A stretch of DNA of 27,500 nucleotides from Prorocentrum cordatum (Eukaryota > Sar > Dinophyceae > Prorocentrales > Prorocentraceae): the NCBI GenBank assembly GCA_963575745.1, contig CAUYUJ010021045.1, positions 115,629 through 143,128 of the forward strand, given 5' to 3'. Made by a program: the position numbers and the translations under genes. Positions 15,822 through 23,676 of the stretch are shown one piece after another. How positions within the stretch are numbered: position 1 is the stretch's first letter; each line of letters starts with the position of its first letter. Under the pieces are notes generated by a model that ran no database searches, was not told where the DNA came from, and saw nothing but the letters and a program-made list of their open reading frames with translations.

Positions 15822-16928
15822 ATGGCTGACCACCACAACAACTTCAACAGTATGAATCAGGCCATCCCGACCTGGAATGGCGATCCAGCTAAGTGGCGCG
15901 ACTTCAAGCAGGAGGTGAAGCTCTGGAAGCTCAGCGAGAACCTGGAGGTTTCGCACTGCCTCGCGTCGAAGCTGGTGCTTCGCCTTTCTGGTACCACCCG
16001 CTCGGCGGCGCTCAACATGCCAGAGGAGCAGCTCCACCCGATCCCCGACGACGACATCGAGGACGCGACCGAGCGGAAGCGCGATCGCAACCTTCGAGGC
16101 ATCAACAACGTGCTCGACCACCTCGAGACGCACCTCGGCCAGCAGAAGCCAGTACAAAAGGGCGAGACGCTCGAGAAGTTTTTCGAGTCCACGCAGCACC
16201 ACCGCAGGCGTGGAGAACGCATGACGGACTGGCTCGCACGCTTCGAGGCCGGCCTACAGCAGCTGCGCGAGAACGGGGTGGACCTCAACGCGCTCGACGA
16301 CGCGGCGGGGTGGTTCCTGCTTCGCAAGGCCGGGCTGACGGCCGAGCGGCGTGAGCGCGTCGTGGGCAACCTGCCCGACGAGCACTACTCCTACCAGCGC
16401 ATCCGCGCCCTGCTGGTGCGCATGTTCCCGGACCTGCACGCGTCCGAGAGGCACGCCAGCGTACCCACGCGCTCGCGGGCACTTTCATCTACGAGATCCA
16501 GCCACAGCTGGCAGCGACCACCACCTGGACGGGCCCGATCCACCAACATCGTGGAGGAGCCCGAGGACGACGACGAGCAGGAGGGCGAAGATGACGACGA
16601 CAACACCGCGGCCGACGTCCAGGACATCGCCCGCCAAGAGCTCGAGGCATTCAGCGCCGAGCTGGAGTCGTCCAACGTGGAGATCACCGAGCTGTTCGAC
16701 GGCGACGACTCCGCGACGGTGGAGGCCGCCGCGGCCGATCTGGCCGCCATCCCCGAAGCCATGGCCACCATCAGGTCAGCTCGGGACGCCCTCAAGGGCC
16801 GCGGGAAGGCATCACGCCAGCGACGCCCATCCGCCAAGAACCTGCAGAGCCGCGTCGACCAGCGCAAGAAGTCATCACAGTGCTGGGATTGCGGCGAGAA
16901 GGGCCACTGGACCGGTGATAGGGAGTAA
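15822..16928 (+). CDS. gag: Retrotransposon Gag (capsid/nucleocapsid)
   Basis: The first ATG of the frame is at 15822, just after the repeats; the same frame is open further upstream without an ATG. The product is 368 residues. The N-terminal half reads like a copia-type capsid: PTWNGDPAKWRDFKQEVKLW, ETLEKFFESTQHHRRRGERM, LRKAGLTAERRERV, and a helix ending VRMFPDLH. An acidic linker follows, then a basic stretch and a zinc knuckle CWDCGEKGHWTGD (Cys354, Cys357, His362). The frame ends at TAA directly after GDRE, before the final Cys. In the +1 frame the Cys follows at once and the polyprotein continues, so this is either a programmed shift or a 4-nt insertion. By family, the product packages element RNA in cytoplasmic particles. 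Confidence 0.8.
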   Translation: MADHHNNFNSMNQAIPTWNGDPAKWRDFKQEVKLWKLSENLEVSHCLASKLVLRLSGTTRSAALNMPEEQLHPIPDDDIEDATERKRDRNLRGINNVLDHLETHLGQQKPVQKGETLEKFFESTQHHRRRGERMTDWLARFEAGLQQLRENGVDLNALDDAAGWFLLRKAGLTAERRERVVGNLPDEHYSYQRIRALLVRMFPDLHASERHASVPTRSRALSSTRSSHSWQRPPPGRARSTNIVEEPEDDDEQEGEDDDDNTAADVQDIARQELEAFSAELESSNVEITELFDGDDSATVEAAAADLAAIPEAMATIRSARDALKGRGKASRQRRPSAKNLQSRVDQRKKSSQCWDCGEKGHWTGDRE

Positions 16929-18108
16929 GTGCCCTGCACCGGGAGCCCGCAAGGTCGCGCCGTCCAAGGGCAAGCCCAAGGGTGGGGGACGTGGTGAACG
17001 CTCCCACCACCAGGCGAACATCACCGAGCAGGTCGAGTTCGGAGACGAGGAGGTCGCCCTCAACCCTGAAGGGCCAGTAACCCCACCGCCAGAGACCCTG
17101 GTCTCAGAGCGCGTCATCCCGGATCTGCCCACGATTACCACCACAAATAACGGCACCAGACCCAACGACGACGGCATCGGCGTCATGGACACCGCCTGCC
17201 TATTCTGCGTCGCAGGTCTCAAGTGGCACCAGCGCTACAAGGACAAGCTTATCAAAATCGGCCTCGGCGATCAGATCCTGGAGGAGCCAGAGGACGAGGT
17301 CTACAGCTTCGGAAATGGAGGCACGCTGCCCAGCAAGCAGCGCGTCACAGCCCCACTCGTTCTCTGCGGTCGTGCGGGACGCATCGTGTTCAGCGCCGTG
17401 GACAGCCCCACCCTCGGACTGCTCATCGGCCGCGACTTCATCGAGCCCTCTAAGATCGACATCTCGCTCTGGAAGGGCCAGATCCGCATCGGCAACGCCT
17501 CGCAGAAGCTTGTCACCAGCAGCGCGGGACATCCCGCCATTCAGCTCCAGCCCGAGGACTGGGGCGCCATGAGGGAATCCAGTACGGACCTCACCCGCAA
17601 GGACCAGCTGCCGACCGTCAACAACACCACGAAGGACACTACGCTTCAGGAACGCATCTCGATGCTGCTCCAGAAGAAGGAGATCGACGTACCTCGGCGT
17701 CTCCAGCCAAGGAGATCTAAGGGGTCACGGCTGATGACCGCAGTGGCATCTGCACTGGCCTGCTGCTCTACGGCAGCCACTCCACCGACTACCTCGACTC
17801 CTACACGAACAACCTACATCACCGAGCCCACGAACGACTGCGTCGCCTGTGGGTCTACACCGCACGAGGACTGCCTACACCTGGGGTTTTGCCCGGAGTG
17901 CGTGTTCGGCTCGTGGGTTTCGCTCGGCATCGAGAACGACACCAAGAAGGAGGTCAACATCGTGGATCCGCACTCTCAAGAAGGGGACGAAGCCGCTACT
18001 TACTGCAGGACGGCGCTCGGCCATCGTCACCAACAAGAGCGGCATCATCCCAAATATGGTGAACCAGGCTCTCAAGACAGATCTAGCACAGTCTGCTACG
18101 AGGACTAG
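16929..18108 (+). CDS. Retropepsin-like aspartic protease segment of Pol
   Basis: This frame is +1 relative to Gag and takes over at the zinc knuckle (SKCPAPGARK, then a Gly/Lys-rich stretch). The protease core carries GIGVMDTACLFCVAG, with catalytic Asp encoded at 17188-17190 in a D-T-A setting, and ends with LGLLIGRDFIEPSKIDISLW near 17413-17465. This matches the retropepsin fold: an active-site Asp near the N-terminus and a hydrophobic-Gly motif near the C-terminus. The frame continues through a region with a Cys/His cluster (CVACGSTPHEDCLHLGFCPE) into a TAG at 18106-18108. No start codon is needed if it is made by frameshift. The protease would cleave the Gag-Pol polyprotein. Confidence 0.7.
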
Positions 18109-18133
18109 TTCAATTTCAAGTTCGACATCGGCG

Positions 18134-18680
18134 ATTTTGTTCGAATGGTGCTGCAATCCTAACAGTAAGCTCAGCTCAGCAAGAAATGGATATCAACTGG
18201 AGGTAATGCAGTTCGCTGTGGATTACCCGAGCACGATATTTCCCGACCGGCAGTCGTCAACAAGCTTGTGAAGCAGATCAGACCGAAGCTCATGCAGCAT
18301 CATTACGTACGAGTACATGCTGCATTTCCTTGCACACCATGGACATCGCTACAGAGGCTCATTGTCAAGATCGATCCCAAGAAGATCACACAGCTCGAGG
18401 CGGATAGACGGAAGCCGACGAGAATGATTTCACTGTTCCTTCGGTCCACGCGACGACTTCGCAAGGAGTTCGGCCCGTACCTCGCAGTCTCCTTCGAGTG
18501 GCCACGCTACTGCGACGGTTGGAACCCCGAGAAGAATCCAGTTGCCAACGAGCTACGACGTCAACTTCCTAGGGTGGTCGATTTCGACGGATGCGCCTAC
18601 AACCTGAAGACCAAGAAGGGAGACCCGATCAAGAAGCCATGGAGGATCGTGACCGACCATTTTGGCATGGACAACTCGCT
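18134..18680 (+). pseudogene. Methyltransferase-like segment between protease and integrase (frameshifted)
   Basis: From 18134 one frame reads ILFEWCCNPNSKLSS. The reading then moves to the frame of the integrase ORF (GGNAVRCGLPEHDISRP, switch between about 18158 and 18220), followed by VHAAFPCTPWTSLQRL, LAVSFEWPRYCDGWNP and FDGCAYNL...IKKPWRI. The order of an N-terminal hydrophobic/acidic motif, a Pro-Cys motif and an E-containing motif recalls motifs I, IV and VI of DNA cytosine methyltransferases. I recall the same segment in other dinoflagellate retroelement polyproteins and a published report of cytosine methyltransferases captured by eukaryotic retrotransposons, but could not check either. 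The fold assignment is inference. Two frame changes break this copy. Confidence 0.4.
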
Positions 18681-20124
18681 CAGGAAGTTCTGCGCCAGGA
18701 CCCACCAACATGTCGAAGCCCGGGGTCGACACGCAAAGAACAGCGAGAACTACACCTACGAGCTCGTCAGCGCCCTTGCCAAGCAGCTGCGCAAGCCGAA
18801 CCAGCCGGCTCCACGGGAAGCGAACCCTACTCAGCCAGCGCAGCCAACACGGAGGAGGGCAGCAAGACGTACCGCACCTGCCCCTGCCGCTACCGCCGAG
18901 CCACCTCTGACGGCAGCGGAGGAGCGCACCCTGAAGTCCGCCATCATGCAGCTCCACGTCAACACGGGTCACCCGTCCAACGAGTCGCTGGCACGGGCTA
19001 TCCGCATCACTGGCGGATCCCAGCGTTCGGTCGAGATGGCTCTCAACCTACATTTTGAAGTCTGCGCCGCCCATCAGCGACCTTCACCGCACTTACCTGG
19101 AAGGATTCGACTGGATAGAGATTTCAACGATTCAATCGGGGTGGATTTATTCACACTTGCCGTTTACGCTGGAAACCAGTTGATTTTCCTGAATATTGTT
19201 GATCTCGCGTCCCGGTTCACAATGTGCGGCACGGTTTCGACACGACATCCGAGTGCGGTATTTGCACGGCTCCTACAGGTCTGGGTTACACCGTTTGGAG
19301 CCCCACAACGTGCAATATTTGATGGAGGAGGAGAGTTCGAGAGAGAGTTTTCAAAGGAACTCGAAGACATGGGTTGCCAGCTTATGACAACATCGGCTGC
19401 GACACCGCAGCAGAACGCCACCGTAGAACGCCGCGGAGGTCTCTGGAAGATCCACGCTCGTAAGCTGATCGACCAGTTTAGCATCAGGTTCGACCAGCCA
19501 GCCGAAGCGCACAAGGTTCAATGGTTGCTCGCTGCAGTGTGCTGGGCCATGAACAGCTCAGTCAACGCCAGCGGCTACTCACCTGCCCAATGGGTTCTTG
19601 GACGTGGACTTCGGTTGCCACACTGCCTATTGGACAATGCTGGCCGCTTATCGCTACATGAGCGCATCGTGTCCGACAAGCCCTTCTCCGAGAGGGCAGC
19701 CATCATGAAGGCCGCCCAGACCTCCATCCAGCACCTGCGCTTCAACCAGTCTCTATCGAGAGCGCTGTTAGCCTGGTCAAGGGCGGACGGCGCACAGCAT
19801 GCGCAAGACGTCTACCAGACTGGCGACCAGGTGTACTACTGGCGGGGGAACGGCAAGCCCAAGCGCGAATGGGCTCTCCAGTGGCACGGGCCAGGCGTCA
19901 TCATCGGCTTCGAGGGCACATCCAACGTGTGGGTCTGCCACCGCTCTACCACGGTGAAGGTCAACCGTGGACACCTACGCCATGCCACATCTTCCGAACT
20001 CGCCCCATGGGCGCGGCTCGAAGCTGGCGCCCTTGCGCCAGCAAGGGGCGTGGGAAAAGCGCTGCTTGGCTGGAGTCTCCTGGCGACGGCCTGCGCAGCA
20101 GCACCTGAGAGCGAGACAACGTGA
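18268..20124 (+). CDS. Retrotransposon integrase (DD35E) with N-terminal methyltransferase-like part
   Basis: Open for 618 codons from a GTG, with the same frame readable a little upstream. Residues 1-130 belong to the methyltransferase-like segment, and 175-215 are a Pro/Ala/Arg-rich linker. The pre-integrase zinc module has LHVNTGHP (His230, His235), but its Cys pair reads FEVC: one Cys is replaced by Phe263 and Cys266 is kept. The catalytic core has Asp293 (IGVDLFTL), Asp352 (AIFDGGGEF) and Glu387 (QQNATVERRG). The 59- and 35-residue spacings fit DD35E. The C-terminus has an SH3-like GDQVYYW...WHGPGVIIGFEG...VWVCHRS...HLR block (about 518-572), then stops. Reverse transcriptase does not follow. 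By family, the enzyme inserts element cDNA into host DNA in the nucleus. Confidence 0.83.
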   Translation: MKQIRPKLMQHHYVRVHAAFPCTPWTSLQRLIVKIDPKKITQLEADRRKPTRMISLFLRSTRRLRKEFGPYLAVSFEWPRYCDGWNPEKNPVANELRRQLPRVVDFDGCAYNLKTKKGDPIKKPWRIVTDHFGMDNSLRKFCARTHQHVEARGRHAKNSENYTYELVSALAKQLRKPNQPAPREANPTQPAQPTRRRAARRTAPAPAATAEPPLTAAEERTLKSAIMQLHVNTGHPSNESLARAIRITGGSQRSVEMALNLHFEVCAAHQRPSPHLPGRIRLDRDFNDSIGVDLFTLAVYAGNQLIFLNIVDLASRFTMCGTVSTRHPSAVFARLLQVWVTPFGAPQRAIFDGGGEFEREFSKELEDMGCQLMTTSAATPQQNATVERRGGLWKIHARKLIDQFSIRFDQPAEAHKVQWLLAAVCWAMNSSVNASGYSPAQWVLGRGLRLPHCLLDNAGRLSLHERIVSDKPFSERAAIMKAAQTSIQHLRFNQSLSRALLAWSRADGAQHAQDVYQTGDQVYYWRGNGKPKREWALQWHGPGVIIGFEGTSNVWVCHRSTTVKVNRGHLRHATSSELAPWARLEAGALAPARGVGKALLGWSLLATACAAAPESETT

Positions 20125-20225
20125 TTTGTTCCCAACCATGTTGTGGTGTTGGGTCCTCGTTTTGAAGAGACGTCGCCCCGCGTTCCTTCCTCCTCCTTCC
20201 TCCTCCTCCCCTTCCTCCCCCCGCC

Positions 20226-20273
<48 letters not shown>

Positions 20274-20360
20274 TATCATCATCATCGTCATCGTCATCAC
20301 ATGATCACCATCGACACCATCGACGTCATCATCACCACCATCATCATCGTCATCGTCATC
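20226..20360. repeat. (CAT)n microsatellite, degenerate on the right
   Basis: Pure CAT/TCA to about 20289, then CGTCAT, CACCAT and similar variants up to the first satellite unit. Poly-Ser, poly-His and poly-Met frames are artefacts. Confidence 0.93.
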
Positions 20361-21858
20361 ACCCAATTCGGCACACCCCTCACACGTTTCGTGGCCCCAT
20401 AGGGAGCTCCGCCGAAGGCCCCTGTGGCTGCGTTCGCATGCGCCCACCGCACCCATTTCGGCACACCCCTCACACGTTTCGTGGCCCCACAGGGAGCTCC
20501 ACCGAAGGCCCCAGCGGCTGCGTTCACATGCGCCCACCGCACCGACTTCGGCACACCCCTCACACGCTTCGTGGCCCCATAGGGAGCCTCACCGAAGGCC
20601 CCCGTGGTTGCGTTCGCATGCGCCCACCGCACCCAGTTCGGCACACCCCTCACACGTTTCGTGGCCCCACAGGGAGCTCCACCGAAGGCCCCAGTGGCTG
20701 CGTTCACATGCGCCCACCGCACCCATTTCGGCACACCCCTCACACGTTTCGTGGCCCCATAGGGAGCCTCACCCAAGGCCCCCGTGGCTGCGTTCGCATG
20801 CGCCCACCGCACCCAGTTCGGCACACCCCTCACACGTTTCGTGGCCCCATAGGGAGCTCCACCGAAGGCCCCAGTGGCTGCGTTCGCATGCGCCCACCGC
20901 ACCCATTTCGGCGCACCCCTCACACGTTTCGTGGCCCCACAGGGAGCTCCACCGAAGGCCCCAGTGGCTGCGTTCACATGCGCCCACCGCACCCATTTCG
21001 GCACACCCCTCACACGTTTCGTGGCCCCATAGGGAGCCTCACCCGAAGGCCCCCGTGGCTGCGTTCGCATGCGCCCACCGCACCCAGTTCGGCACACCCC
21101 TCACACGTTTCGTGGCCCACAGGGAGCTCCACCGAAGGCCCCAGTGGCTGCGTTCACATGCGCCCACCGCACCCATTTCGGCACACCCCTCCACGCTTCG
21201 TGGCCCCATAGGGAGCCTCACACAAGGCCCCCGTGGCTGCGTTCGCATGCGCCCACCGCACCCAGTTCGGCACACCCCTCACACGCTTCGTGGCCCCACA
21301 GGGAGTTCCACCGAACGCCCCAATGGCTGCGCTCGCATGCCGTTCCACCCCCCATGGGCTCCACCGAAGGCCCCAGTGGCTGCGCTCGCATGCGGTTCCA
21401 CCCCCAATTCTGGCACACCCCTCACACGTTTCGTGGCCCCATAGGGAGCTCCACCGAAGGCCCCAGTGGCTGCGCTCGCATGCGGTTCCACCCCCCATTC
21501 TGGCACACCCCTCACACGTTTCGTGGCCCCATAGGGAGCTCCACCGAAGGCCCCAGTGGCTGCGCTCGCATGCGGTTCCACCCCCAATTTCGGCACACCC
21601 CTCACACGTTTCGTGGCCCCATAGGCGGCGCCGCCCCATTTCGGCACACCCCTCACACGTTTCGTGGCCCCATAGGGAGCTCCACCTAAGGTCCCCGTGG
21701 CGCAGTGCGCATGGCGCCGCCGCCCCATTTTGGCACACCCCTCACACGTTCCGTGGCCCCACAGGGAGCTCCATCTCAGGTCCAAGTGGCGCAACTCGCA
21801 TGGCGCCGCCGCCCCATTTTGGCACACCCCTCACACGCTTCGCGGCCCCATAGGGAGG
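20361..21858. repeat. 90-bp satellite array, about 16 units, partly dimeric
   Basis: The motif CGGCACACCCCTCACACG recurs every 90 bp from 20371 to about 21270, then in a variant form (GCGGTTCCACCCCC insert) to about 21600, then as shortened units to 21858. Two unit types alternate for most of the first part. One has CCACAGGGAGCTCC and GTTCACATG, the other CCATAGGGAGCCTC and GTTCGCATG, giving a 180-bp higher-order unit. Period 90 keeps many frames open on both strands, yielding repeated 30-residue peptides. No evidence that any is translated. Confidence 0.92.
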
Positions 21859-21903
21859 GAGGAGGAGGAGGAGGAGGAGGAGGAGGAGGAGGAGGAGGAG
21901 AAG
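21859..21903. repeat. (GGA)n microsatellite between satellite and retroelement
   Basis: About 15 GGA units. On its left the last satellite unit is cut after CCATAGGGAG; on its right lies the 3' flank of the tyrosine-recombinase element. Confidence 0.93.
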
Positions 21904-22069
21904 GAGCCCCCACGATATCCACAATTGCGGTATTCACAACTACGCATGGTTGGGTCTTTCGTCCGGCTAATTCTTTTTGTTTGCATCCCGACGCACGCGA
22001 TGCCAATCTCAGTCCTGCTCGCCGTCGCTGGAATCGGAATGATCCACCAGCCATTCAGCAGCCCCAGGT

Positions 22070-23565
22070 CTAGCCGCTGGCATAGCCAAAAGCAGCCAAG
22101 CCCCTCCAGCCGCCACTGTAAAACAATGCCGCGGGCCCTCCTTGTAGGAGGGCCTCGTCTGCGAAGCCCCGCCTGAAGGCGCGAGTGCCCCAAGCGGGCC
22201 CGCTGCGCAACTGCAGCGCGGCCGCTGCCAATTTGAGCACGGCGAGTGCGTCTGCATACTGCGCACCTGCAAAAGGAGCAGCCCCCGCTTCTCCAACCGA
22301 AAACAGCGCGCCGACGCCGCAGAGGAGGCGGCCCTGTTGGTGGCAAATGCAGCGCCTCGTTGTCTCGCAGGGCTCGTTGTACGACTTGCGATGGGCAAAC
22401 CGGATGACACGCGTCCTGCGCTCATCGTCAGTACAACGAGACGCCACAGCGGTGGTACCCAAATTTAAAACTTCGGAGTACCGGAGACAGAACTGGCGAG
22501 CGATCGCCCACGATGCTGCGAGTAGCGAGTAACTTGCCTCAGCGCACCACTTGCGGATGCGTCTGGTTTCTTCTGCAGTGGCACGGATCTTCTCTCTGCG
22601 GAACGCATCCCTGGTGATCTTCTCGGCGCCCCTGGATAATCGCTGCGCCCCTGGAACGCATCCCTGGTGATCTTCGCGCCAAGCGGGGCGCGCAGCAAAC
22701 GCAACACGGTGCGCACGTGAGACAAGTACCTTTTGCAAAGTGTTGCCGTTGCGAAGCAGGGCAACGAAGGCGTCGAGAACCTGCTCAGATGGCGGCCAAC
22801 TCTGCGCCTCGATCGACGCGGCCGCTTCGCCCCACAAGCGCACAGCGGAAGCGCACTGGGGCGCGCTTCTCCGCCACCCTGCGAACTCGACCCACAAGGC
22901 ATGCAAGGTGAGGTGCTCGCCATCGACGCGTTCACGCCGAACTCGCTTGGCTTCGTCTCGCGGCCGCCCTGCAGGCGCCGCTCCTGGGAAGCAGCTGCTG
23001 CGGGCGCGGCCGTCCATGCCGCCGCCGGCACAGAGCGGGCGGAGGAGCAGACCGGGCGCGCCTGGCCTCTCCGAGCAAGATCAGAGCTGCACGGCCGCTG
23101 CCTGCGTCGCGCGCCCCTTGGCCCTGCTCCGACCGGCCGCCGCCGCGAGCGCCAGCGCTGTGACCATCGGTCGCGGCCGCCGACGCCTGCGCAACAGCGC
23201 CGGCAGGGCGTTGTGGATCCAACCTCGTCGACACTGGTCTGCTGGCGCGCTCGGGCTGCCTGCTCGCGGCCGGTCTCGGCGCGGCAGCGCGAAAGCAGGG
23301 CGCGAACAAAGCCGCCGCTGAGTGAAGCAATAGCCGGAACAAGCTCCGTTAAGTCGGCTGCATTCACGTCGCTCAAATCGGATGGGTGCACGAAGCCCGA
23401 TTCCGCCAGCGCTGCATGTAGGTTGGCGACGTCTGTGCCTGGGACCTCCTGCTCCGCCAAGGCGCGCGCGACAGCTGCCAAAGGAGGCGCGACGGCGCCA
23501 TCGCTGCGCGACTGTGTTTGCGAAAATCTGGCTGCCCGGCTTTTGTCGATGAAACTGAGAGCCAT
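22070..23565 (-). pseudogene. Tyrosine recombinase (DIRS/YR-type integrase), frameshifted
   Basis: The N-terminal part (from about 23565) has a helical SAM-like stretch: VANLHAALAESGFVHPSDLSD and LTELVPAIASLSGGFVRALL. After an Arg/Ala-rich linker in changing frames, a core-binding-like region follows (FVALLRNGNTLQK, continuing in another frame as LSHVRTVLRLLRAPLG). The catalytic domain has QFCLRYSEVLNL (box I Arg), HRKSYNEP (possible catalytic Lys), WGTRAFRRGFADE (box II), GGWRGLAAFGYA (Trp and nucleophilic Tyr, Tyr at 22082-22084) and TAG at 22070-22072. The usual box II H-x-x-R reads R-x-x-R, with CGC where CAC is expected at 22181-22183. By family, the enzyme integrates a circular cDNA without DDE chemistry. 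Frameshifts plus the lost His suggest an inactive copy. Confidence 0.72.
22601..22675. repeat. Partial tandem duplication (53-bp offset) in the recombinase gene
   Basis: GAACGCATCCCTGGTGATCT plus a few bases occurs at 22601 and again at 22654. The 53-bp offset is not a multiple of three, so the duplication shifts frame inside the recombinase. Confidence 0.88.
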
Positions 23566-23676
23566 ATTCTTGGACCACGGCTCGGGACAGCAACCACAGC
23601 GAGTGTCCGCCTTAATGAGATGGCAGATGGATGACGATGTGCCTTTTTTCCTCGTGCGTCGCCCTGGCCGTGCAGC

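Larger units (their letters stand above)
15068..20124 (+). mobile_element. LTR retrotransposon, Ty1/copia-like order, 3' truncated
   Basis: Order: putative 5' LTR, primer-binding site, repeat leader, Gag with zinc knuckle, retropepsin, methyltransferase-like segment, integrase, SH3-like C-terminus. Integrase following protease is the copia arrangement, but reverse transcriptase and RNase H, the diagnostic domains, are absent. The last frame stops at 20124 and runs into (CAT)n and satellite DNA. No second LTR was found. Frame changes at the Gag/protease junction and twice near 18110-18220 make it a non-autonomous relic, unless some are sequencing indels. Confidence 0.75.

Noticed and set aside
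21722-21825. CCATTTTGGC words resembling the spliced leader
   Set aside because: They are a base-substituted form of the satellite motif CCATTTCGGC and lack the leader's flanking bases.
20297-21853. Several 200-400-residue open frames on both strands, reading as a repeated 30-residue protein
   Set aside because: They are the 90-bp satellite read in frames that stay open because 90 is divisible by three. Opposite strands and several frames are equally open, with no domain or start context.
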